Assembly: GCA_029747585.1 (NCBI GenBank) | Contig: JAPEVF010000101.1 | Span: 48,003-112,002 of the forward strand | Length of the DNA stretch: 64,000 nucleotides | Reading direction: 5' to 3' | DNA from: Pleurotus djamor | Taxonomy: Eukaryota; Basidiomycota; Agaricomycetes; Agaricales; Pleurotaceae | Shown here: piece by piece, positions 32,250 through 42,300 of the stretch | How the letters are laid out: every line of letters begins with the position of its first letter | How positions within the stretch are numbered: the stretch's first letter is position 1 | Position numbers and translations under genes: made by a program | Notes under the pieces: model-generated | Databases searched by the model: none | The model's input: the letters and a program-made list of their open reading frames with translations, nothing else | What the model was told of the DNA's origin: nothing

Positions 32250-33201
32250 ATGCAGCTTCACATCCAACGTTGGTGTATCTTTTCTCTAAAGCTTGTCTAA
32301 AGCATTTCAGCGATCTGACCTCCAAACCACTTCTTTCAGTGTTGCTTTGTTCCTTTGTTGCGGTCTTTGTGAGCGGCGCCGTCCTCGAAACGCGTCAATC
32401 CCAATTTTCTTGCGCTGCACCAGGAAGCCGTGGACGCTGTAACGTGACAGATGCTCGCCATGTAGGTTTCAACGCTTCTCATCAGTGTCTTGAGAAGTTA
32501 ATGCCGAATCCTAACCCAAGTGTATCCATGCATTGAAGTCTCAACTCGCTCCAAGAGCGGATGGAAAGTTGACTTTCTCTGGGTATCGCGGTGCGACATA
32601 TGGTGGATGTCGCTGTTCCACACAATGTAGCGCGTCGAGTTGTATTGGTGAGCACGTACAATAACTCGAACTATACGTGAGTCTTCAACTACACACGGCA
32701 GTTACACCACATCGCTTCGATGAACACATGTACGGTCTCCGTCAAATATGCGTATGGAGTGCGGCCCACGCTGCAGGTATGTATAACCTCTCTTCATACC
32801 TGTATCCGGATAACTCACGTTGCGTAAATGGTTTTCTAGGACATGTTTACGTGAGTGGCATCGTACTAAGTTATTCGATCTTGACACTGATACCCTTGAT
32901 TTAGGCTGACAATTGTCGCTGGGAAATCGGTGCGGCGTCGCCTTCGCCAGGTGGAGGTTCTGTTTCCCCAGGCAGTCCTAGTCAAGGAAACCCATCATCA
33001 GGGGGTAGCCCTAGTCCTGGTAATTCGTCTGGCGGTAGTCCAGCGCCTGGTAGTCCAGCATCTCCCGGTGGTAGTCCAAATCCAGGAAATGATGGCTCGC
33101 AATCGGATTCAGCGCAACCTGGTCGTGCCCCTTCATCTGGAACCCCTGTGTCGAAAGCTCCTGCACAAGTCGGTTCTCCAGCCCCTACTCATAGTCGTTA
33201 G
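32250..33201 (+). CDS. small secreted cysteine-rich protein E with Pro/Gly/Ser-rich tail
   Basis: This is the most diverged member. Signal peptide LLCSFVAVFVSGA, then LETRQ. Core: SCAAPGSRGRC, HC-IHALKSQLAP, GYRGATYGGCRCSTQCSASSCI, LRQICVWSAA, the 11-nt exon (GACATGTTTAC) and ADNCRWEIG, with a ninth cysteine in the last motif. The final exon (32905-33201) does not stop after the KWEF-equivalent but runs for about 90 more residues built from SPG, GGSP and SPAS-type units, ending THSR. This part is missed if introns are ignored. The first intron has a weak donor (GTTGGT) by homology. Such a tail suggests a linker or cell-wall-associated stalk (inference). Confidence 0.75.
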
Positions 33202-34463
33202 GCGTACCCCGATACCTTTTTTTCCTTACTGTGTTATCCTGGACTCTGCCTCGTCTCCTGTACCGATCGCTCTCCCTTCCTCACCCAATGGACAGTCTAT
33301 ATATATCGTTTGGCTCTCAATCAGCGCCAGTGATGGACTCCCTTTCAGCGTAGCAGTCACAGAGCGCAGCAGATTCGATTGTTATGTCGGAAGTGAAACT
33401 GGTCAGACAAAGAGCCTGCTCAGTTTACAAGGTCGACCGAGGACCAGGCGATTGAAGATCTCTTTCACCTAAGTGGTCAAAGGATTATCGCTATGGCATA
33501 TATAGAGTAAGGTCGCTCTCGGTGTCCCAATCCTCACCAAACAGTAATCTCCAGTCCAATATCGACGCAAATAAGCGCTAGAGGAATGTGCGACAGCAAG
33601 ATCACCTTCATCAACACCTTGTTTCGATCAATGGCTCTTGAAGAACCGTTTGAAGGCCCCGCGGATGACTGGGAGCTCGACTATCAATGCAGCAATCTAG
33701 ACCTGAAAGAAGTACGTGGTGTCTGGGAGCAACTCCAAGGTGTAGACATCTAGACGCTCACCGACTACAAAGGATACACCTAGACTTCGTTCAGACGAGT
33801 CGTCGCAATTCACCGTCCATGTGGAGCTCAGATATGGGTCGGAGAAGCTACCCACAGACCTATCTCACCAAATAGGGAGAGATTGAGAGCGTGAGGTAGG
33901 GGCCCACTGTGATACTGATCATGATTTGGATGGGAAGCTATTGGAACAACAACAAAAGTCAGAGTCGGAAGGAGGGCCACTGGTGGAACGATATTCTTCA
34001 TTTTCAGACTCCAGAGCGCGTCCACCGGTTAAGAGGACATCTTAATGCTACATTCTTGTATTTGGGAGGATGGTCCAAGATGACGGAGTAGAAATTTCTT
34101 GAAAATTTCATGGTTGGAAGCAGACAAGAACTTAGCAAGTTGGAAATGGAAGCGCTGAGTCGAGAGCCAGCCAACCTGGCGCTGGCATGGGCGCCAAACG
34201 GATAGGGGACCATTTAGACATCCACCCACCATTCACAGGTCCCCTAGAGGAACTATCGTTTTGTGAAGCCTCTCGCGTGTTCGAATGACATAGATTACGA
34301 GTACTTGCATATCTTTGAGGTCAGACGTCTTGGCGCCAACGGGGCAACGTTCTAATTTTGGATGAATACTCGTCGACTGCGTTAAGATCGGTAGAGCGGC
34401 GGATGGTGTGTTCATTTTCAGTTAATTGACGACGTCAATCTTTGTACTCTTCAACCAGGACCA
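33202..34463. other. possibly decayed coding sequence (1.26 kb)
   Basis: The plus strand near 33577-33760 reads CDSKITFINTLFRSMALEE and ADDWELDYQCSNLDLKEVRG before stops. Later pieces such as SSQFTVHVELRYGSEKLP (about 33800-33860) and LDGKLLEQQQKSESEGG (about 33920-33980) lie in other frames. This looks like a broken gene of unknown type. No intact product can be supported. Confidence 0.3.
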
Positions 34464-35597
34464 TCACAAAGTACGTGTAACTTCAAGGTCGGTAATTCCC
34501 AGCGTCGCAATGTCATATACCCATCCAAGTATTTTCACCTTTTTCTCAAGCTGGAAAAAGGATTAGCCACATATTTTCAGAGACACGAGTCAGAGTCTCA
34601 CCCCGGTGGCCGCTTTGGATCTCAATATCCGTTTGACGTTCATCTTGACGGTTTCTTCCACCAACGCGCGAAAACCCGCTGAATGGAGGGTTCAATGAGC
34701 AGGTATTCATATTCCAGGTGAAGGAGGATACTAACTGTCGCTTTTATCCGGAGGCGGAACAACCGTGAACTGACGATTCTTTTGCCGCAGTGCAACGATT
34801 TCGGGCCTGAATGCAGAGTTGCTGAACGGCTCGGAGGATGGACAGGGGGTCCCGGTCAGGCCTCAGGCCTCAGGAGTGGGCTCACCTCTGCGACTGAAGG
34901 TACAATCTCCTGATGGGCCAGATCCAACGATCCATGGAACCTTTGGCATCATGGGCGGACTGCATATTCGAAGTGATCGCTGCTGATACACCTCCGCAAC
35001 CGTAATGACCCATAACGATGACATGAGAGACGCCAAGATGGTGTAATGCATACAAAAGGACTGAATTCCTATCTGTTTATTAGCGAGGAAAAACTCGGGT
35101 GGAGATGTGCTTACCCATTGGCATCGTTCTCAATGTATTGAGCCGCGATATTTCTACCTGCGAAAAGGACTCCCGGTTGTGCATTGAAGATGGTGCCCTC
35201 GCTTACTCTGTGACCGGAGCATTTGAGTTGATAAAATGTTTCGCCACTAGTTGAGAAGTTACCTGCTATCAGAGCAGCCTAGAAACATGAAGGAAGGATC
35301 TGTAATAGTGTGAGCGTACGTTATGGCATCAAAGGGATATACTGTACGTTGATGTGCTCCAGCGGCGGCGTCTGTGATGAAACTTGCATTGATAGCCTTC
35401 ATCTTCATCACAAATTGCTTGTTGCCGCTGAGCAAACCAGCGGCATCGGTCGGTACGCCGAGCCTGGAGTCTCTGCCACACCCACCTCCATCATCATGTG
35501 GAGTGACTATCTCGGAGTGACTCTGGACGATGGGAGCAAGCGAGACCAGCAGCAGGCTGAATAGGACAAGTAAGTTCCATTGGGCGATGAGGTTCAT
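34464..35597 (-). CDS. secreted beta-class carbonic anhydrase
   Basis: Catalyses CO2 + H2O to bicarbonate and H+. Signal peptide at residues 1-26 (LLVLFSLLLVSLAPIVQS). Core motifs are spread over exons: FMFLGCSDSRVSEG (zinc Cys and the Asp/Arg dyad), QPGVLFAGRNIAAQYIEND, ALHHLGVSHVIVMGHYGCGG (zinc His and Cys), then DRWIWPIRRLY, EIVALRQKN, FRALVEETVKMNVKRI and the C-terminal VKILGWVYDIATLGITDLEV, typical of beta-CAs. All zinc ligands are present, so it should be active. The stop is at 34464-34466. Most fungal beta-CAs are cytosolic or mitochondrial; this copy seems targeted to the secretory path. There are at least five introns. Confidence 0.85.
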
Positions 35598-35638
35598 GGC
35601 GGGCGCAAACTTGATGAGTATCCCCTCTCTTTCAAGGC

Positions 35639-35646
35639 TTTATATT
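35639..35646 (-). promoter_or_regulatory. TATA box of the carbonic anhydrase
   Basis: The minus strand reads ATATAAAG about 45 bp before ATG 35597. Confidence 0.45.
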
Positions 35647-36326
35647 TTTTCGGACGCCATTGCGGTCGTTGACTGAGTCCAGACAGGAAACGCGAGCCGG
35701 GCAGCTGACGAGTCGATGCGTTGATCGGCTATAATAATGGAAGCGGACGCTCGGGAGCTTCGGGAAAAGGTCCTAGCCGTTGGGGAGCAGGGGTATACTT
35801 TGTTGGCTTCCAAGGTGTCTTACTGGCGTCGACGATCAGTAACTAAAGACCAGAAGCAAATGAGGAGGTAGATTGACTTGGGTTATGTAGGCCTTGCACG
35901 CCCAAGGATAAGGGACAAGTGAAAGGTGTTACGGGGGCCGGGTACTTCGGTACTGGTATGAGCAGATCAGACTGGTCGCGTGGCGTCGTAGAGGTCATAG
36001 TTAGATATGACAAGTGTGTGACAAGCAAGCATTGTACGCACATCGATGAGCGCCGCAAGGAGGTCGAAGCCAGGTGAACGGGAGGTACGGAAAGGCAGGT
36101 ATTGCGATGACAAAGCAAAATATGAGCGCGTGGACTAGGTTCATGGAGACAGCAAAGAGAAGCACTATATATAGCGAGGTGATTATACGATGAACAATTA
36201 CAAATGTTGTGCATGAACGAGCAGGCGGGTGGCCGAAGATGCGCAAGGATTCGATGCGTTGGGCGTGTAATAATGTGTTGCGTTGGTATGATGAGACCGT
36301 TAAAGTTAATAAATTGGTAATAAGGA
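35647..36326. other. intergenic, 680 bp
   Basis: Between two minus-strand genes: upstream of the carbonic anhydrase and 3' of the G-alpha gene. The long open frame at 35843-36436 overlaps the true C-terminus of the G-alpha gene in another frame and is not a gene. Confidence 0.5.
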
Positions 36327-38306
36327 TTAAACGAAGTTGGCGTTTTTGAGGTGTTCGCGAAGGATACCATCTCGAACACTCTTAAGTGTAGCCGAAGTAG
36401 CCTTCGTATCCTGTTGTGCTGAAAGTTAGACGACAAACGCTTTCGATGGGAGGTGAACGTACTGTCACAGACGTGGGGTACAGATACCCGACTCGGTACT
36501 CAGGTGAATTTTGCTTCAACAGGTCCTTAAATTTTTCCCGAAGATCTGGATGATTGATTGCATTAGCATGTTTCCAATTCGCTATATTGCATTGAAACGT
36601 ACACTTGACAACGCTCTGGGCGTCATTGGGTCTTTCCCCATAGCTAGGCATGTGTTTATTGACCATTACGCCCCGCTTCAATTTCTTCTTGAGCAAGTCA
36701 CATTTGTTGAGGAAGACAATCATGGTGGCATTCTTGAGGAGTGGCGTGGATACGACTGATTTCCATAAGAGGAATGAATCTTCTAACCGATTGATCGAGG
36801 TATCTTCATCCAAACGTTCGTCGAAGCAGGATACGGGGGCCAGGAAAATAACGGCGTTGACGTGGTCGAAATACGGTAGCCATGCCTGACGCTGAGAACA
36901 AGATTGCGTTGGGATGGGAGTGAGAAGAATATCGAGGAAACGTACTGTAGTTCGAGAACCACCAACATCATAGATGAGCCATTCCTTCCCGAATTCATGG
37001 CCTAGCGTCAAGATGGATTATTTAGCATGAGAAGATTCAAATGAGAGGCAGAGAGACGAAGTCGCGGGTCGGATGTATATAGGGAAGGCTGGTAAGGAGG
37101 ACTTTCATACCAATGGAAAAAGAAGGGATCGCACCCTGTTCAAAGACGATTCGGTGTTCTTGAACACCTACGGTACGAAGGCGAGCTCGGACAACGTCAT
37201 CATCAGTGGGCTCATACGAAGCGGTGGCTATGCGTTCTTGGTCGTCTAAAAAACTGGCGCAGACATGCCTCTGTTAGATCCGATCATACACTGAGATATA
37301 GAATGGACCTACAACCCAGACGACTCTTCAATTGTAACGCGCCGCTTCTGAAGGACAGCTCTGACCCCTTCGTCACGCCAGAGGGAAACGAGATCTTGCT
37401 TGCAGTTAATGAGAACTTCAGTAACCTTGTCCCCGCTACTACGTGCACTCCCGCCTCCCGACGAGGGCCGACTTCCTTGCCTACCCGACGAGGGCCCAGC
37501 TAATGCGTCACTCCAGCAGCGCACTGTCAATTCACGTTTCCTACGTTGTCGGACAGCAAAGGTTGGCGGATCAAATGGCGTCGCGTGCATCTCCTCGGGC
37601 GCGGCATCTCGTACTTCATCTGCCATGATGCCAAGTCTCTGCCTCAAGATCCCCTCCAGACGCCTTATGGGGGCAAGTCGCATGGCTAGGACTTGGTGGC
37701 TTTCATCCAAAAGGATCGTCGAAGGTTGCTTCGGCTGCGAAGGGATTTCTGAAGACGAAGGCCCGATGACTACATCTGTCTCGTCTTCTTCGGCTTCTCC
37801 TACGTCGACGATGGGATCTCCGTTGAATTCTGCCTGTAGGGCATCCAGGATGGTGATGATGGACCGAATTAAGTTGAGTTGGATCACTGCGCGCCAAGAA
37901 TGCCGCTCTTCCATCCATTGTTGGTTGGCGTATTTGAGACGGAAGTCTGTTGCATACCACGTCAGTATTCGCAATGGAATCACGGAATGATAGGATTTTA
38001 GTACTCTTCAAGGTTGTGGATTTGCCTACCCAATAATGATATACCAAGTCAGTAAAATTGGCGTGCAAAAATAGTCTGCGGGGAGGAAACGCACCACTCT
38101 CGGCCTGACCCAGTAGCAAGATTCGAAGGATGTTCTTCTGCTTCTTCAACGCAGCACGCTCAACCCTGATGTCCTCATCGATCCGGTCGCTAACTCGCTT
38201 CGCCTCTGTCTCTCTCTGCTCCCTCAGCGCTCTCTCTGCCGAAGTCTCCTCTGCCGGANGGAGCCCACACGATTGAAAGTGGATCAAACTCGTCGCTTCT
38301 CGTCAT
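36327..38306 (-). CDS. divergent G-protein alpha subunit
   Basis: Heterotrimeric G-alpha, about 500 aa. Starts MTRSDEFDPLSIVWAPP (ATG 38306). G1 GQAESGKSTT is split by an intron; the helical domain is long (about 90 extra residues, including SSGRQGSRPSSGGGSARSS). Switch I is ARLRTVGVQEH. Switch II is YDVGGSRTTR, where the usual DVGGQR Gln is Ser. G4 NKCDLL, G5 TSVTDTKAT. C-terminus REHLKNANFV (TAA 36327). The base N at 38259 sits where one base must be removed to keep frame, so it is probably an insertion artefact. Basidiomycetes carry several such non-canonical G-alphas; signalling input is unknown. No N-terminal MGC-type acylation motif is seen. Confidence 0.85.
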
Positions 38307-39336
38307 TACAGCGTTCGTACGGGGGAGGAGAGTTTTTATTGAAGGAAAGTTGTCCAGAAAAAAAAANGAGAAGCGGGGAATTATAAAAGCAAAATTAGCA
38401 TGAGAAGGGGAATGAAGACTTCCCCTTCCTGCAGAAGGAGTAATAAGCCCAACGGTTGCGCGCCTCTAACGTTCAGGCGGGGGTAAGGTTCTGATTCGTG
38501 TGCATGGCAGCTTCGGTTATCGGTATGCTGTAATGAATCCAGGTTTGATCGTCTGGTTGCCGGCAAAAAGTACTCCGTTTGGTGGTCGGAGCTCCGGCGA
38601 AAGGGACGAAGTTATGGTTGATGGACGCGAAAATCGTTTCAGGTCGCCTTTCAATTACGAAAACGTCTCCCCATCGCCATCAAAACCTCTAGAGTCTATG
38701 CTCGCCACCATCAGTATGGTGGGGACAGAGCGCTAGCAACCGCCGACTGCTGTAATTGTCTTGATTGCACCAACATGTCAACAAGCATCCGAGCTAGCGG
38801 GCCGGTATGTCAGTCGAATGAAATGAAATAAACAAGAAAAAAAAAGAAAAAAAGAATTGACATAGGAACAGGGGCCGCCAGGGTGCTAGGGCAACCATAT
38901 TCAACGCACAGGATGGAAGCCTGGGGGTAATTGAACGTCCTTGAGATGAGAATCGATGGGAACGACGAGAAGATCGAGCCTCCGGAGATACTTCTGGAGA
39001 ATGCGACGGAGGGAGGATGATGGAAAAGGGAAATGGGCTTGGACTACCGTTAACACCGTGGTCGGGACCTGGAATGACATCTGTCATTGGGTGACACCCT
39101 TGACGACAACTGAATCCATCCTTGACAAATTGTAAAGGGAGGAAGGGGTAAGTACTACTTGATCTACGACACAGTCCTTGAGCGTCGAAACAAGGAAGAC
39201 GACATGATGCGATAGGGATGAAGGAGGGTATGAATACAGATAGATATTTGACTTGGGAATCCGGAAAGCAAGGGGAAAGAATGAATGCAGTGTGAGTCCA
39301 TTGATGATGATGAAATTAAGAGGGAAGAGTATAATA
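38307..39336. other. intergenic, 1.03 kb
   Basis: Upstream of the G-alpha gene and 3' of the BEM2-like gene. It contains A-runs (38360, 38838) and an ambiguous base at 38367. No gene is seen. Confidence 0.5.
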
Positions 39337-42300
39337 TTACAGTCCGTTTCTGGTGCTGAGAGCGGAGGATTCGGACTCGTAGGTTCGGTCGGCGAGGAAG
39401 GATCCTCTGTCATCGTTACTGTCGTCTTCTTCATCCTCTTCCATGATCGGCGAGTCGTATTCGACATCTTGGTCACCCTCACCATCAGCTTCAGGATCGA
39501 CTTCATCAAAGATGGTGTGGAACTGAAACGAGAAACTTCATAAGAACATGAACTTGCAACATGGCTGTGAAACATTTACGTGAGTAATCAGGGCTTTAAC
39601 GAGCTTGTGAGTCTGTCCCATGTTGGCAAGGATCATGACAAAGTCGTTGTGTGGGGCGCGCAGCAAGTTAGGGCTGAACACGATGGCCAGGGCTTCAGCC
39701 GTCATTTGGTTGCTCTCCTCAAAGTCAGTCACCCTGCACAGGTTAGCCGTTGACTTAGCTATACAATCAAAGGCGCTCACTTATCTAGGTGCTCAGCGAC
39801 ACGACGGAGCAGGTCAAAGTTGGATGGGGGTAAACCTTGAACGACTTCTCGAATCTTGTTCAAACGGGCGTCCAAATCTTCGAGTTCTGCAAAATAGTGA
39901 GGAAGAGCGAGGAGGACGGGTTGCTATGCGACGTACTCATTCCCTCGATAATATCATGATAGGCAGACGATGGGAAGACAGGCTCTGGCATAAGGCGGAA
40001 CCAAGTCTTCACAAGGTCACATACAGCATGTATATCTGTATCAGATCGGATGGGACTCTCGCCTAGATGACGTGGGTCAATACGAAGATGGTAAAGTAGC
40101 GATCATTCACGTGCCTCGGTTGAAAGCGTCCTTCAGAGCGTTGATCTCAGAGTTGGCTCCAGCGATGCGATCTAGGCAGATTTAGTAGCGTTCCGAAAAG
40201 TGGCACGTATAAGGACTCACATATCCCAACCTCAGTCAATCCTCGCGATTCAATAACGTACAGGCATTGCTCAAGAACCTTAGGGATGGTACCCGGAGGG
40301 ACCTCATCGCCATTCTCTCGACGAAGCAAGGCATCGAGATCCACACCAAAGACTAGGGAGATGTTAGAACAAAGCTGATGATGTATGCTCAGTCGACTTA
40401 CCGGCCGCAGGGTCAACAGATCCCTTGGGTTGCTCATGAATATGGTCAGAAGGCTTAGGCTTAGGCGAACTTCCCAGGTAAGTGAGTCGACGTTTGGCGG
40501 CCATCTTCGAAACCCTATTGATGACTTCAATCCACTTGTTCATATCTTGTCGTGTCATCGCTTGGAGTAAGTAATGTCCGCCATCCTCTGTATCTAGCTG
40601 GAAAGTGAACGGCCTCGACTGATTAATGTACTGGGCGGTGCGAGTTTCGACCAAACTAATAGCGAGGGAAGGCTTCCCAGAAGGAGCGAAGTCAAGTTCA
40701 CTGGGCGACTTCTTGATTAAAGAGGTTGGTTGAACATCCGCACCGAAGGCGCTGGATATAGGTCGCATGAATTGAAGGAAGGCTGACATGCTCTTCTTAT
40801 TTCGGTGTTGCTTGGGCGCGGACGAAGATGAAGGAGGTTTCCTAGGGCGCATCGCTTTAGTGAGCATGTCCTCTCGTTTGTCGTTCTTAGCTTGTTCAAG
40901 AGCCTTCTCTTTCTGAAGTCGAGATCGAAGGGTCTTGTCGCGACGGGACTTGTCAATTTGGATCGTGACTAATCGCTGGAATGGCCGAGAAAGCCTCTTA
41001 GCTGGCACAGATCCCGGTGCCGGCATTTGAGCAGCTTCGCGTTGTGCTTCCTCTTTGATAGCGCGATAGTCGAAGTGGAAATTCGCAACATCACGCTCGA
41101 TATTGTTTAAGCGCTCAAAGCCTCGACGCAAACTTTCATCGTGATGGGCTGAAGACCGTGCCGATGTTGAGGTCGGGGCATCGGCTATCAAGTTACAAAG
41201 GTGCCTTCGAAAGTGCTGTAAGCGAAGAGACACCAACATTCCGACGCGAAGGCCCATGCTTACCTTCGTTTGTCATAATTGACCAACAGGTTACCCGGGA
41301 TTGGGTTAGAATCAAGGACATCAGGAGAAGTGATGATCTCTAGCATGCGTTCAAGGAGCCATCCGATGTCGACCGTGAGTGACCTCCGGGTGGAAGGAGC
41401 TTCAACTGTGGATGAAGCTAGTAAGACGGAAAGAGAATCACATTGACAACCGCGCTGCAGTCCTATATTTTGCCATACACGGTGATGAACGCGGCTTTCG
41501 ATGCTGAGAAGCGCGGATGTGATCACAGCTTCGACGAAGGAGCGTGTGCAAGGTCGTTCAGCAGGGGGAAGGTGGGAGGATGCAGGGGGACAGAAGCTGC
41601 GGTGACGAGCTATCTCAATGGCCTGGAGAAGCAGTTCTATTCGGTCCTGTCGAGCTCTCAAGCCCAAACGTGGTGCGACAATCTTGGAGACCAACCATTT
41701 ACGAATGATGTTGTATGCTCGTATGCAACTCCTGACACCAGGAGGAAGAAGGCGATAGAAACTATCTTCACTCTCGGATACCATTGAGGAGGTATGTACT
41801 TCTTGGAGGTGGGAGTACATATTCTGGATTTCCACAGTCTCGTCGCTGGCAGGCAGGTCGCGTTGTGAATACCAGCCTATGCGATCGGCCGTTTGAACTT
41901 CGAGAAGGTCAACAGTCGCAAAGAGGTCCTAAAGTGGGGGGTTAAAACCATGCCGAATGACATAATGGGCGCACGACTGACCTCCTCGGTGACGTTGCTA
42001 AAAGCTGCATATGCCATTCCATTGATACTGTCCACCAAGTCTTCAGCCGTAACTTGATCTAGATCAGGGGGTTCACGGCTGGTTGAGGCACGCGTGGCCG
42101 AGCTACGTGGCCGCGGAGGATTAGGCACAGCTTGAGAGCTTCGCGGACGCATTGTTTGCAAGACGAACGTCTGACGCAACCCTTCCTTCTCCTGTTGTAA
42201 AGTCGACCATGCAGTCATGACGTCTTGACTATCGCAGCCGGTGATGCCGGTCATTGTGTGATCAACCTGGCTCTCCAGGAACGCTTTCAAGGTTGTATAT

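Noticed and set aside
28794..33201. Cysteine-rich tandem genes as hydrophobins
   Set aside because: There are 8 cysteines, but the C-CC-C-C-CC-C spacing is absent; the clusters are GSRGxC and GGCRCYAQC.
36001..36436. Minus-strand frames 3' of the G-alpha gene
   Set aside because: The real last exon, starting after the intron ending at about 36407, uses another frame and stops at 36327.
37400..37990. 196-codon plus-strand frame
   Set aside because: Antisense shadow of the G-alpha helical domain.
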